From Streptococcus orisasini (GTDB taxonomy: Bacteria > Bacillota > Bacilli > Lactobacillales > Streptococcaceae), in assembly GCF_001431045.1 (NCBI RefSeq), contig NZ_BCLE01000030.1, positions 110,319-174,318 of the forward strand: a stretch of 64,000 nucleotides of DNA. Reading direction: 5' to 3'. The notes beneath the pieces are model-generated. The model worked only from the letters and a program-made list of their open reading frames with translations. It had not been told where the DNA came from and did not search any database. The position numbers and the translations under genes were made by a program. Positions 9,677 to 18,792 of this stretch are shown here, piece after piece (positions within the stretch are counted from its first letter, which is position 1; each line of letters starts with the position of its first letter).

Positions 9677-9695
9677 AATAAGAAGGGGTGATTTT

Positions 9696-12272
9696 ATGGC
9701 AGATAGGATGACTCAATTGGTTGAAGAGTCTCTACTTGAGGCCAAGGAACTTGCTGTTTCTCATCGCAATTACCAAGTGGATATTCCTCACTTATGGTCA
9801 GCTTTAGTACAGCCTAAACAGTTTGCTTTTCAGTTTTATGAATCTGTAGGCATAAAAGGCAGTCAGCTGCTTAAAGTGATTGATCAGGAAGTTGCCAAAA
9901 TCCCTGCTTTTTCAACTACCGAAAAAGGCAGTTATGCCCGCCTCTACAGCCAGCGCTTGAAAAAACTTTTGGATGATGCACAGGAAGAAATGATGGATTT
10001 AGGCGATCAAGTTTTGACGGCAGAACATCTCATTCTGGCGCTTTTTAATCAAGAACGCAATCCGATTACTGTTTTTCTGCTGAAACAGGGACTAACTAAG
10101 ACTCTGCTTTATCAAAAGATGAATAAAATGCGTAAAGGAAAACCAGCAGTTTCTTCCAGTCAAGAGGCTGTTTATGATGCTTTAGAGAAATATGCAACTA
10201 ATCTTAATCAGCGCATTCTGGATGGCCATGCCAATAAAATTATCGGCCGGCAGGATGAAATGAATGATATCATTCGAATCTTGTCGCGAAAAACTAAAAA
10301 CAATGCTGTTTTAGTAGGTTATCCAGGTGTTGGTAAAACGGCTGTTATGGAAGGTTTTGTTCAGCGTCTGGTCAAAAATCAGGTGCCTAAAAATTTGCAA
10401 GGTAAGGTTATTTACAGTCTTGATATGGGAGCCTTGCTGGCAGGAACCAAATACCGAGGTGAGTTTGAGGAGCGCTTTAAGGCTCTCTTGAATGATATTA
10501 TAGCTTCAAAGGGAAAAATTATTCTTTTTGTTGATGAAATCCACTCCATTGTCAGTGCCGGCAGGACTGAAGGGTCAGTTGATGCAGCCAGCATTTTAAA
10601 GCCACTTCTGGCTCGAGGTGATATTCAAATTTTGGGTTCGACAACCCATGCAGAATATCGAGAAAGCATTGAGTACGATAAGGCCTTGGAAAGACGTTTT
10701 CAAAGGATTTTGATTCATGAACCAGATGTAAATCAGGCTATGGAGATTTTAAAGGGTCTGCAGCCGATTTATGAAAATTTTCACGGGGTCAGGCTTACAG
10801 AAGATACACTCGAAGCAGCGGTGTCACTGTCCAAACGTTATATTTCCGATCGTTTTTTGCCGGATAAGGCCTTAGACTTGATTGATGAGGCCTGTGCAGT
10901 CAAACAAATTGCTGCTCGGTCCTATCCTAAACAGATCAAGGATTTGTCCATTCAGATTGTCTCTCAGAAAATTGACTTGCTGCGCTTGGCTGACGCTAAA
11001 GAAGCCGACCAGCTGACCGAGCGCTTAGCGAAATTGGAAGAGCAGAAAAATGCTCTGTTAGCACGGTGGCAAAACGAGCGTCAGCTTTTGGATGAGGAGC
11101 AGGAAATTCAGCAGCAGCTGACAGTTTTGGAGGAAGAGGCCAACCATGCTTTAGAGGATGAAAAGATTTCTAAATATGTCCAACTAAAAGATGAGAAAAT
11201 GGCAGAGCAATACCAAGCTCTCAAGGTTTTAGAAGAGGAGCGGCTGTCTCAAACATCAATGATTGATGTTTTAGTCACCAGAGAGGATATTGCAGCTATT
11301 GTTGAGCGTTTGACCGGTATAAAGGTCCAAGGTGTCATGGAAAACGAACGTGATCGTTTGCTCCATTTGGAAGACTTGCTGCATGAGAAGATCATTGGGC
11401 AAAATCAGGCTGTTCAAAAGGTATCACAAGCCATTATTCGTTCTCGCGCCGGCATTCAAAATCCTAAACGGCCGATTGGTTCTTTCCTTTTCTTGGGTCC
11501 AACAGGTGTCGGCAAGACTGCCCTAGCTAAACGCTTGGCAGATGTGCTCTTTGGCAGTGAACTTGAGATGGTGCGTTTGGACATGTCTGAATATATGGAA
11601 AAGCATGCTGTTGCTCGTTTGGTGGGTCCGCCTCCAGGTTATGTGGGCTATGAAGAAGGTGGCCAGCTGACAGAAGCAGTCCGCCAGCGCCTGTACTCTA
11701 TTGTGCTTCTTGATGAGATTGAAAAAGCCCATCCGGATGTTTTTAACACGCTTTTGCAGGTTCTCGATGAAGGCCGGCTGACGGATTCTAAGGGGCGGAC
11801 TATTGACTTTAAAAATACCATTTTAATTATGACCAGCAACATCGGCTCATCCAAGATTTTGCAGAGTCTGCATGACCATGGCTGTCTGACCGATGAGGCT
11901 CGCCAAGAGGTGTTAGAGGAACTGAATCACAGTTTTAAGCCTGAATTTCTCAATCGGATCGATGAGACGGTTCTTTTTAATGCTCTTTCTGAAAGTGATG
12001 TGATAGGGGTGGTTAAGGTCATGGTGGCTGATTTGCAGAAACGTCTGCTGGTTCAAAACGTTCATCTTGAGCTGACTGAGCCTGTCTATGCATTTTTAGC
12101 ACAGAAGGGGTTCGATATAGCTTTTGGTGCCCGTCCTATACAGAGGACTATTATGCAGGAATTGGAAAATCCGCTTGCTCTCTATATCATTCAGCATCAA
12201 ACAGACTCTAAACAGACTCTTCTTGTTAAGGTTGCGCTTAGGGATAATAAGCTTGCTTTTACTTTCTCATAA
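9696..12272 (+). CDS. clpB: ClpB-type disaggregase ATPase
   Basis: 858 residues from the ATG at 9696, eight bases after GAAGGGG. In-frame sequence further upstream contains the terminator and promoter and is not coding. An N-terminal Clp repeat domain is followed by AAA1 (Walker A GYPGVGKT near 208-216, Walker B ILFVDEIH), a long Glu/Gln-rich coiled-coil middle domain (about 400-530), and AAA2 (GPTGVGKT near 601, [10 protein letters not shown]-terminal GARPIQRTI). This order is that of ClpB, which with DnaK rescues aggregated proteins in the cytoplasm; the middle domain separates it from ClpA and ClpX. It stands alone between glmM and pdhDABC. Confidence 0.88.
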   Translation: MADRMTQLVEESLLEAKELAVSHRNYQVDIPHLWSALVQPKQFAFQFYESVGIKGSQLLKVIDQEVAKIPAFSTTEKGSYARLYSQRLKKLLDDAQEEMMDLGDQVLTAEHLILALFNQERNPITVFLLKQGLTKTLLYQKMNKMRKGKPAVSSSQEAVYDALEKYATNLNQRILDGHANKIIGRQDEMNDIIRILSRKTKNNAVLVGYPGVGKTAVMEGFVQRLVKNQVPKNLQGKVIYSLDMGALLAGTKYRGEFEERFKALLNDIIASKGKIILFVDEIHSIVSAGRTEGSVDAASILKPLLARGDIQILGSTTHAEYRESIEYDKALERRFQRILIHEPDVNQAMEILKGLQPIYENFHGVRLTEDTLEAAVSLSKRYISDRFLPDKALDLIDEACAVKQIAARSYPKQIKDLSIQIVSQKIDLLRLADAKEADQLTERLAKLEEQKNALLARWQNERQLLDEEQEIQQQLTVLEEEANHALEDEKISKYVQLKDEKMAEQYQALKVLEEERLSQTSMIDVLVTREDIAAIVERLTGIKVQGVMENERDRLLHLEDLLHEKIIGQNQAVQKVSQAIIRSRAGIQNPKRPIGSFLFLGPTGVGKTALAKRLADVLFGSELEMVRLDMSEYMEKHAVARLVGPPPGYVGYEEGGQLTEAVRQRLYSIVLLDEIEKAHPDVFNTLLQVLDEGRLTDSKGRTIDFKNTILIMTSNIGSSKILQSLHDHGCLTDEARQEVLEELNHSFKPEFLNRIDETVLFNALSESDVIGVVKVMVADLQKRLLVQNVHLELTEPVYAFLAQKGFDIAFGARPIQRTIMQELENPLALYIIQHQTDSKQTLLVKVALRDNKLAFTFS

Positions 12273-12311
12273 TTTTCTTATTTTTCACTAACTATTCAAA
12301 TTTCAAAAAAT

Positions 12312-12360
12312 AAACCATCACTTAAGTTATTGATAAAGCTGACTTAATTGATGGTTTTTA
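12312..12360 (+). terminator. Terminator after clpB
   Basis: A 16-base arm beginning AAACCATCA (12312) pairs with the arm ending TGATGGTTT (12357) with one mismatch, followed by T residues. Confidence 0.7.
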
Positions 12361-12405
12361 TTTTTAAAAAATATAATAAAAAAATATTTCACAAACTTTT
12401 TTTGC

Positions 12406-12434
12406 TTGAAATTCTTATTGAAAAATACTACAAT
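12406..12434 (+). promoter_or_regulatory. pdh operon promoter
   Basis: TTGAAA (12406-12411), a 17-base spacer and TACAAT (12429-12434). A weak cre-like AGAAAGCGTTTTTT follows near 12443, in the expected leader. Confidence 0.7.
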
Positions 12435-12510
12435 CAAATCGTAGAAAGCGTTTTTTATGATGAAATGCAATGCAATGCCCTTTAGTCTTGCGAGAAAGGA
12501 GCGTGATATT

Positions 12511-13848
12511 TTGGCAACATACGATGTTTTAATTATTGGAGCTGGACCTGGAGGCTACGTTGCAGCTGAAGAAGCCGCCAGGCTTGGCAAAAAAGTGGCT
12601 GTTGTTGAAAAGAAAGCTATTGGCGGAACCTGCCTGAATGTTGGCTGTATTCCTTCAAAAGCCTATCTTCAGCACAGTCACTGGCTTTTATCAATGCAAA
12701 AAGCCGCTGAATATGGAATCACAGCTAATCTTGACGGAATAGACTTCAAAAAATTAGTCAGCCGTAAAGATCAGGTCATTTCTGGCTTGCAAGGAGGAAT
12801 TCACGCGGCTTTTAAAGCGCTGAAGATTGATTACTATGAAGGCGAGGCCATATTTGATAAGGCTAGAACCTTCATTGTCAATGGCGAAAAAATTTCAGGA
12901 AAAGATGTTATTTTGGCAACTGGAAGCCATCCGTTTATTCCACCGATAAATGGGATTGATACGGCAGCCTATCTGACAACGGATAGTTTTTTTGAACTCA
13001 AGACTCTGCCCCAAAAACTTGTAATTATCGGCGGCGGTGTCATTGCTATTGAATTGGCATTTGCCATGAAACCTTTGGGTGTGGACGTTACGGTTATCGA
13101 AGTTGCACCACAAATTCTTTTAACAGAAGACGAAGCTGCGCGTGCTGTTATTAGAAGTAAGCTAGAGGCATTGGGAGTGCGCATCTTTGAAGGCGCTTTG
13201 ATAGAAAAAGTAACTGCTGACTCAGTTATCTTGAAAGGAGATGGCGCTCAGGAATTTGATCAATTATTGGTAGCAACAGGGCGCAAGCCAAATACGGAAC
13301 TGGCTCAAGAAATGGGATTAACTTTAACAGAACGCGGTTTTGTCAAGGTTGATGATTACTACGAAACATCCCTTCCTAACGTCTATGCTATTGGTGATTT
13401 GACCGAAAGCTACATGCTGGCTCATGTTGCTAGTATGGAAGGCATCAAGGCTGTTAAGGCTATTTGCCGAAAAGCAGAAGATCCTGTTGATGCTTTGGGA
13501 GTTCCGCGTTCGCTCTACACCAGTCCGGAAGTGGCATCTTTTGGACTCAGTGAAGAGGAGGCTAAGGAAAAAGGCTACGATGTTGTGGTTGAACAGCTGC
13601 CGTTTTCTTATAATGGCCGAGCCCTTGCAGCAGCTGAGCCGGAAGGATTTGTAAAGATTATTTCAGAAAGGAGGTACCATCTGCTGTTAGGAGCTGTTAT
13701 TGTTGGCGAGCACGCGACAGATTTATTGCAGCAGCTGATTTTGCTGAGACAGGCCGAAGGAACACTCGATCAAGTTGCTGATACCATTTTTGCTCACCCG
13801 ACAATTTCAGAATTAATACAGGAAGTTGCTAAGCGAATTGTTCAGTAA
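12511..13848 (+). CDS. pdhD: Dihydrolipoamide dehydrogenase (E3)
   Basis: 445 residues from a TTG at 12511, nine bases after AAAGGAG. An upstream in-frame ATG at 12457 would add 18 residues with no family match. The order is an FAD-binding GAGPGGY, the redox disulfide Cys41/Cys46 in GGTCLNVGCIPSK, the NAD-binding GGGVIAIELA and the C-terminal active-site His429/Glu434 in HPTISE. No lipoyl domain is fused at the N-terminus. It reoxidises the lipoyl groups of PdhC with NAD+. First gene of pdhDABC, an order shared with S. mutans and with acetoin dehydrogenase clusters. Confidence 0.93.
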   Translation: MATYDVLIIGAGPGGYVAAEEAARLGKKVAVVEKKAIGGTCLNVGCIPSKAYLQHSHWLLSMQKAAEYGITANLDGIDFKKLVSRKDQVISGLQGGIHAAFKALKIDYYEGEAIFDKARTFIVNGEKISGKDVILATGSHPFIPPINGIDTAAYLTTDSFFELKTLPQKLVIIGGGVIAIELAFAMKPLGVDVTVIEVAPQILLTEDEAARAVIRSKLEALGVRIFEGALIEKVTADSVILKGDGAQEFDQLLVATGRKPNTELAQEMGLTLTERGFVKVDDYYETSLPNVYAIGDLTESYMLAHVASMEGIKAVKAICRKAEDPVDALGVPRSLYTSPEVASFGLSEEEAKEKGYDVVVEQLPFSYNGRALAAAEPEGFVKIISERRYHLLLGAVIVGEHATDLLQQLILLRQAEGTLDQVADTIFAHPTISELIQEVAKRIVQ

Positions 13849-13874
13849 AGACTTTAACATAGGAGGGAAGCAGA

Positions 13875-14948
13875 ATGCCAAACTATAAAGATTTACCACA
13901 AGAATTGACAAGAACCAGAAGTCATACATCTGTTTCAGAATTAGTTGACTTGAAGGTTCACACAGCAACGGACATTGAAGTTGAGGAAATTTCAAAAGAA
14001 CAAGCCAAAGGTATGTACAAAACCATGTGGAACATCCGAAATTTTGAAGAAAATGCTCGCCGTTTCTTTGCAGCAGGTCAAATTCCCGGATTTGTTCACC
14101 TGTATGCTGGTGAAGAAGCAGTTGCTACTGGTGTCTGTGCAAATCTGACGGACAAGGATTATATTACTAGTACTCACCGCGGTCACGGACACTGTGTGGC
14201 TAAGGGCGGCGACTTGAAAGGCATGATGGCTGAAATTTTCGGTAAGGCAACAGGCCTTGGTAAAGGCAAGGGTGGCTCCATGCACATTGCCGATATTGAT
14301 AAGGGAATTTTGGGTGCTAATGGTATGGTTGGCGGCGGTTTCGGTCTAGCGACAGGTGCCGCTATGCGCAACAAGTATCTAAAAACTGACAGTGTAGCTG
14401 TCTGCTTTTTCGGCGATGGTGCCGCTAATGAGGGGCTTTTCCATGAATGCCTGAATATGGCTTCTATCTGGAAGCTGCCTGTTATTTTTGTTAATGAAAA
14501 CAATCTCTTTGCCGAATCTACTCCTCAATGGTATTCATCCGCATCTGCAACAATTGCTGAAAGGGCACTGGCTTATGATATGCCGGGTATCCGGGTTAAT
14601 GGTAAAGATCTCTTTGCTGTTTATCAAGTAACTAAAGAAGCAGTTGAGCGGGCTCGAAATGGTGAAGGACCAACTTTGATTGAAGCTGTTACCTACCGTA
14701 ACTATGGTCACTTTGAAGGGGATGAACAAAAATATAAGGCTCCTGATGGCGAAGAAAAAGAATGGGCGGATGTTGATCCTTTGGAAGTCTTCCGTGATTA
14801 TGCCCTCGAACATGATCTGATGACCGAAGAGGAATTGGATAACATTTTGGAAGAATCCAGAAAAGACGTGGAAGAAGCTATCCAATACGCTCAAGACAGT
14901 CCAATTCCTGAACCGGAATCCCTGCTTGAAGATGTATTTGCTGAGTAA
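13875..14948 (+). CDS. pdhA: Pyruvate dehydrogenase E1 alpha subunit
   Basis: 357 residues with AGGAGGG upstream. The thiamine diphosphate motif runs from GDGAANEG to the NENN block about 30 residues later. A glycine-rich stretch (GLGKGKGGSMH, GGGFGLATGAA) is typical of E1 alpha. With PdhB it decarboxylates pyruvate and reductively acetylates the lipoyl domain of PdhC. The family overlaps with acetoin dehydrogenase E1 alpha; pyruvate is preferred because the cluster has no acetoin regulator and matches the S. mutans pdh operon. It sits 26 bases after pdhD and 16 before pdhB. Confidence 0.92.
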   Translation: MPNYKDLPQELTRTRSHTSVSELVDLKVHTATDIEVEEISKEQAKGMYKTMWNIRNFEENARRFFAAGQIPGFVHLYAGEEAVATGVCANLTDKDYITSTHRGHGHCVAKGGDLKGMMAEIFGKATGLGKGKGGSMHIADIDKGILGANGMVGGGFGLATGAAMRNKYLKTDSVAVCFFGDGAANEGLFHECLNMASIWKLPVIFVNENNLFAESTPQWYSSASATIAERALAYDMPGIRVNGKDLFAVYQVTKEAVERARNGEGPTLIEAVTYRNYGHFEGDEQKYKAPDGEEKEWADVDPLEVFRDYALEHDLMTEEELDNILEESRKDVEEAIQYAQDSPIPEPESLLEDVFAE

Positions 14949-14964
14949 ATGAAGGAGGTTAGAA

Positions 14965-15996
14965 ATGGCTAGAGAACTGTTATTTATGAAGGCAATTAAT
15001 GAAGCGCTTGATATGGCAATGGCCAAAGATGACACAGTCGTTTTACTTGGTGAAGATATTGCAGGCGGTGTTAAGGTCAAACATTTGGAAGAACAAAATG
15101 AAGAAGCCTGGGGCGGCGTTATGGGAGTTACCAGTGGACTGATGCTTAAATACAGCCGTGACCGTGTCATTGACACCCCTCTCTCAGAACATGGCTACAT
15201 GTCAGCAGCCGTCGGGATGGCTTTAACGGGGCTGCATCCCGTACCAGAATTAATGTTCAATGACTTTATCGGCTTTTGTTTCGATGCTTTGATTGGTCAA
15301 GGTTCAAAAATGCGCTATATGTTTGGCGGTAAGGCAAAAGTACCTATGACAGTGAGAACCATGCATGGTGCAGGAGCTTCAGCAGCTGCTCAGCACTCAG
15401 GCTCTTACTATGGAATCTTTGGTTCAATTCCAGGAATTAAGGTGGTTGTTCCAGCTACACCTTATGATGCCAAAGGTTTGCTGCTGTCTGCTCTTGAAGA
15501 AGAAAATATCGTCATCTTTTCAGAAGATAAAACACTTTACGGCTTTAAGGGCGAAGTGCCAGAAGAATACTATACGGTTCCAATCGGTAAGGCAGCTGTC
15601 CGCCGCGAAGGGGATGATTTAACCATTGTGACAATTGGCAAGATGCTTTATGTGGCTTATGAAGTAGCGGATCGTTTGGCTCAAGATGGAATTTCTGTTG
15701 AAGTTGTTGATTTAAGAACAGTTGCACCTTGGGATCAGGAAACAGTCATTGATTCTGTGAAAAAGACAGGTCGCTTGATTGTTGTGGATGAATCCAATCC
15801 GCATAACAACACCGCAACAGACATTGCTTCTGTTGTCAATGATAAAGCATTTGATTATTTAGACGGACCAATTAAATGCGTTTGTGCACCGAATGTACCA
15901 GTGCCGTTTGCTACTAATCTTGAACAATTATATATCCCTAATGCAGACCGTGTCATTAAAGAAGCAGCCGAATTAATTGATGACTTGAAGGCCTAG
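14965..15996 (+). CDS. pdhB: Pyruvate dehydrogenase E1 beta subunit
   Basis: 343 residues, preceded by GAAGGAGG. The chain has the transketolase-like pyrimidine domain (VVLLGEDIAGG, DTPLSEHGYMSAAVGMA) and the C-terminal transketolase domain (TIVTIGKMLYVAYEVADRL, VVDLRTVAPWD). It forms the alpha2beta2 E1 heterotetramer with PdhA. Third gene of the operon, 16 bases before pdhC. Confidence 0.92.
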   Translation: MARELLFMKAINEALDMAMAKDDTVVLLGEDIAGGVKVKHLEEQNEEAWGGVMGVTSGLMLKYSRDRVIDTPLSEHGYMSAAVGMALTGLHPVPELMFNDFIGFCFDALIGQGSKMRYMFGGKAKVPMTVRTMHGAGASAAAQHSGSYYGIFGSIPGIKVVVPATPYDAKGLLLSALEEENIVIFSEDKTLYGFKGEVPEEYYTVPIGKAAVRREGDDLTIVTIGKMLYVAYEVADRLAQDGISVEVVDLRTVAPWDQETVIDSVKKTGRLIVVDESNPHNNTATDIASVVNDKAFDYLDGPIKCVCAPNVPVPFATNLEQLYIPNADRVIKEAAELIDDLKA

Positions 15997-16012
15997 AAAG
16001 GGGGATGATAAT

Positions 16013-17254
16013 ATGGCAACAGAAATTGTGATGCCTAAATTAGGTTTAACTATGACAGAAGGGCTAATTAATCGCTGGCTTGTTAAAGAAGGCGACACCG
16101 TTGCTGCGGGCGATCCTGTATTGGAAATTAGCTCTGAAAAATTAACCAGTGATGTTGAGGCTCCGACAGCCGGCGTCATTTTGAAGATTGTCAAAGGCGA
16201 AGGAGATACCGTCCCTTGCAAGCAAGTCATTGCCTGGGTAGGCCAAGAAGGTGAAACTGTTCCTGATACAGAAAGCACAGAGCCTGAGCCAGTTCTTACA
16301 GTAGGAGAAAGCAGCAGCTCTCCAAACGAGACTGAAACTGTAAAAGCGGCTCCTGCAGCAGCTGTCAAGCATGAAAGTGGACGTATCTTTATCACCCCTC
16401 TGGCACGTAAAATTGCTGAAGAACGTGGTTTGGATATTTCCTATATTAAAGGAACAGGCGGAAATGGCCGCATTACACGGCGAGACGTTGAAGCCTTTGA
16501 TCCGGCAAGTGTTCCAGCTGCTCAGCCTGCAGCTGTTCAAACAGCGGCTCCTGTATCTGCTGTATACGGAGCTGGTTTGACCGGTATGCGCAAGGTTATT
16601 GCTGAACGGATGATGAACAGTCTGCAAACCAGTGCCCAGTTAACTCTTCATCGTAAAGCCGATGTGACTTTTTTGATGGTCTTTAGAAAAGACATTCAGT
16701 CAAAAGTTAAAGAACCGCTAGAAAATGGCGAAATTGGAATTACAACACTTCTGACCAAGGCTGTTACTAAGGCTCTGCAAGACCATCCAGAAGTTAATGC
16801 TTGGTATGCCAACGGCCAGTATCAAGTGCAGTCAGAAATCCATATTGGTATAGCAACTGCTTTGAGCGATGGCTTAGTAGTGCCGGTTATCCGTAACGCA
16901 GACAAGCGAACCTTATCGGATTTGGGCCGGACTATTAAAGAACAGGCAGCACAGGCTAGAAAGGGAACTTTAGATGCTTCTCTTTATTCTGGTTCGACAT
17001 TCAGTATCACTAGCCTGGGGGCTCAAGGTATCGAATACTTTACGCCAATTTTAAATACACCAGAAGTGGCTATCTTGGGTGTTGGTGCTATTCAAAAAGC
17101 TCTTACTTTGGATGAAGAAGGACAAGTAGTGGAAAAACAATATCTACCGCTTAGCCTGAGCATTGACCATCAAGTTTTGGACGGCGCACCTGCAGCTGAA
17201 TTCTTAGGAACAATTGTTTCCTATTTAGAAGACGCTTATAGCTTGATGTTTTAG
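16013..17254 (+). CDS. pdhC: Dihydrolipoamide acetyltransferase (E2)
   Basis: 413 residues with a single lipoyl domain (lipoylated Lys43 in SSEKLTSDV), a Glu/Ala/Pro-rich linker and a peripheral subunit-binding domain (ITPLARKIAEE...GRITRRDV, about 122-160). A second Ala/Pro linker follows, then the catalytic acetyltransferase domain with HQVLDG, His386 in the HxxxDG motif. It moves acetyl groups from lipoate to CoA and forms the core of the complex. Last gene of pdhDABC, with AAAGGGGG upstream and a strong terminator after it. Confidence 0.94.
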   Translation: MATEIVMPKLGLTMTEGLINRWLVKEGDTVAAGDPVLEISSEKLTSDVEAPTAGVILKIVKGEGDTVPCKQVIAWVGQEGETVPDTESTEPEPVLTVGESSSSPNETETVKAAPAAAVKHESGRIFITPLARKIAEERGLDISYIKGTGGNGRITRRDVEAFDPASVPAAQPAAVQTAAPVSAVYGAGLTGMRKVIAERMMNSLQTSAQLTLHRKADVTFLMVFRKDIQSKVKEPLENGEIGITTLLTKAVTKALQDHPEVNAWYANGQYQVQSEIHIGIATALSDGLVVPVIRNADKRTLSDLGRTIKEQAAQARKGTLDASLYSGSTFSITSLGAQGIEYFTPILNTPEVAILGVGAIQKALTLDEEGQVVEKQYLPLSLSIDHQVLDGAPAAEFLGTIVSYLEDAYSLMF

Positions 17255-17283
17255 GTAGCATCTGGCTACAGAGCTTAAAAAAG

Positions 17284-17317
17284 AAGGGGGTTGGGAATTT
17301 TTGTCCCAACCTCCTTT
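17284..17317 (+). terminator. Terminator of the pdh operon
   Basis: GGGTTGGGA and TCCCAACC form a strong stem extended by AAGG/CCTTT, with a seven-base AT-rich loop. Confidence 0.75.
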
Positions 17318-17375
17318 GTGTTATGATGTTTAAGTTAGCTAGAAAGACTAGTTGCCTTGTTCCCAGTTTCCTTTA

Positions 17376-17942
17376 TCATATGTTGCTGGCTATTTGAGAG
17401 ATTTTATCCAGCAATTTTTGCCGTTTGTCAGTGGAAATCTTTTCGATACTGGTTAGCTGCGTTAGTTTCACTGGTGAAATGCCGCAAGTCTTCAGCACTT
17501 GCCGTTTTAAAACCTTCCCATAATCCTGAGCAAAAGGCGTTATAAAGGCTGGTGTATTATGCGTGGTAATAATCCAGGCGGATTTTCCCTGTAAATGCCC
17601 CTCCATACCGACTTTTTTGTAAGAGTAAGCGAAACCAGCAGCAAAGACGCGGTCGATAAATCCTTTAAGAATGGCTGGCATGCCGCTCCACCAAAGAGGA
17701 AAAATGAAAATCAGCTGATCCGCCCAAGTGATTAAGCGACGGTAATTCTCCATTTCAGGAACCTTGTCCAAATCTCGACGCTTATGATCCTTGTCAAACT
17801 GTAGGATGGGATCAAAATGTTCAGCATATAAATCCAAGGTCTGAAAATTGTGGGATTTAGAAAGACTGTTTTGAACTTGCTTTAGGATTGCAGCATTAAA
17901 ACTAGCTGGATTTGGGTGTGCATAAATGATTAAAATATTCAT
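17376..17942 (-). CDS. NAD(P)H-dependent quinone oxidoreductase, flavodoxin fold
   Basis: 188 residues of the NQO1/MdaB/KefF-like family. The N-terminus MNILIIYAHPNPASFN is the flavin phosphate-binding loop and FPLWWSGMPAILKGFIDRVF is the signature segment. Such enzymes reduce quinones by two electrons and limit redox cycling. The gene overlaps the tetR-family gene upstream by four bases, so the two are co-transcribed and the regulator probably senses a quinone or similar electrophile. The substrate is not identified. Confidence 0.85.
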   Translation of the reverse strand: MNILIIYAHPNPASFNAAILKQVQNSLSKSHNFQTLDLYAEHFDPILQFDKDHKRRDLDKVPEMENYRRLITWADQLIFIFPLWWSGMPAILKGFIDRVFAAGFAYSYKKVGMEGHLQGKSAWIITTHNTPAFITPFAQDYGKVLKRQVLKTCGISPVKLTQLTSIEKISTDKRQKLLDKISQIASNI

Positions 17943-18535
17943 GAGCGTTCTCCTTTGATATAGATATCGAGCATATGATTAATAGTTGTTTGGATGGACT
18001 TGTCATCCAGGTCAGTACCGATTGGACTCTTAGATAGAATAGCTAGGCCTGAAATAAAACTCCAAAAATGGAAGAGGGTTTCCATTTCGCTGTTTGAAAA
18101 TCCTTCTTCTTTGCGAAGCTTGATGACAATGGTTTTAAAGGAATCAAAACCCGGCAAGTCAGAATAGGTCAAAATGGTTTCCTGAGTGACTTCCATATAT
18201 TTAAAGGGAAATTTAATAAAGAGCGCCTCAAAAAAGTAAGGATAAGTCTGGGCGAAAGCAATGAAATTTTCTCCCATTTTAGCCAATTGGTTTCGGGCGG
18301 ATGTTTTGGGGTCGAGACCTCGTTCTAATTCCTGACTGACAAAAATAGAAAGCCGTCTCAGAACTACTCTCAGGTAGTCTTCTTTACTTTTAAAGTGGCG
18401 GTAAGGAGTTCCGTGAGTAACGCCGCAAGCTTTGGCAACTGTCCGCAGGGAAAGGTTGTCAAGACCATGTTTTTTAATTTCAGCGACTCCGGTTTGTATC
18501 AATTTTTCTTTAAGTTCTGCTGTGTTTCGTTTCAT
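17939..18535 (-). CDS. TetR family transcriptional regulator
   Basis: 198 residues. The N-terminal helix-turn-helix is seen in LSLRTVAKACGVTHGTPYRHFKSKEDYL and the C-terminal ligand domain is divergent. It precedes the oxidoreductase on the minus strand with a four-base overlap, and a perfect 11+11 base operator-like palindrome lies about 105 bases upstream at 18642-18664. It is probably an autoregulatory repressor of this pair. No ribosome binding site is obvious at the ATG. Confidence 0.85.
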   Translation of the reverse strand: MKRNTAELKEKLIQTGVAEIKKHGLDNLSLRTVAKACGVTHGTPYRHFKSKEDYLRVVLRRLSIFVSQELERGLDPKTSARNQLAKMGENFIAFAQTYPYFFEALFIKFPFKYMEVTQETILTYSDLPGFDSFKTIVIKLRKEEGFSNSEMETLFHFWSFISGLAILSKSPIGTDLDDKSIQTTINHMLDIYIKGERS

Positions 18536-18641
18536 AATACATACTAAATATCAAGTTAAAAACGATGAATCAGTTCCTAGATTTTGATGGTGCTGAGATT
18601 CTGTTTTTGCTTGATTTTTCTGTCTATATTTTAGTTTTTCA

Positions 18642-18664
18642 AAAAGTAGACATTGTCTACTTTT
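18642..18664. promoter_or_regulatory. Probable TetR operator palindrome
   Basis: AAAAGTAGACA and TGTCTACTTTT are exact reverse complements separated by one base. A further half-site-like GTCTACTTTC lies about 20 bases downstream. It lies between tetR and hemW. Confidence 0.6.
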
Positions 18665-18777
18665 ATGTAAAGTTTACACCGTCTACTTTCTTCTGTCAAG
18701 TTTTTACTGCAAAAATTTTAAGAATTTCTCTTGTTTTAATTCAGTATTTTAATTTCAGCGCCAAATTGAGCTAAAAG

Positions 18778-18786
18778 TGGTAAAAT
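18778..18786 (+). promoter_or_regulatory. Extended -10 promoter directly before hemW
   Basis: TGGTAAAAT followed by six bases and the hemW ATG, with no Shine-Dalgarno sequence. The expected start falls on the initiation codon, the same geometry as at murT. Confidence 0.5.
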
Positions 18787-18792
18787 AGTAAC

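Noticed and set aside
9534..9695. 54-residue N-terminal extension of ClpB
   Set aside because: It spans a terminator and the clpB promoter and has no family match; the ATG at 9696 has a good ribosome binding site.
14535..15176. 213-codon minus-strand frame across pdhA and pdhB
   Set aside because: It is a shadow of two well-supported genes, crosses their junction and has no known motifs.
18565..18774. 69-codon hydrophobic frame between tetR and hemW
   Set aside because: It covers the TetR operator and AT-rich promoter DNA, has no ribosome binding site and no family resemblance.
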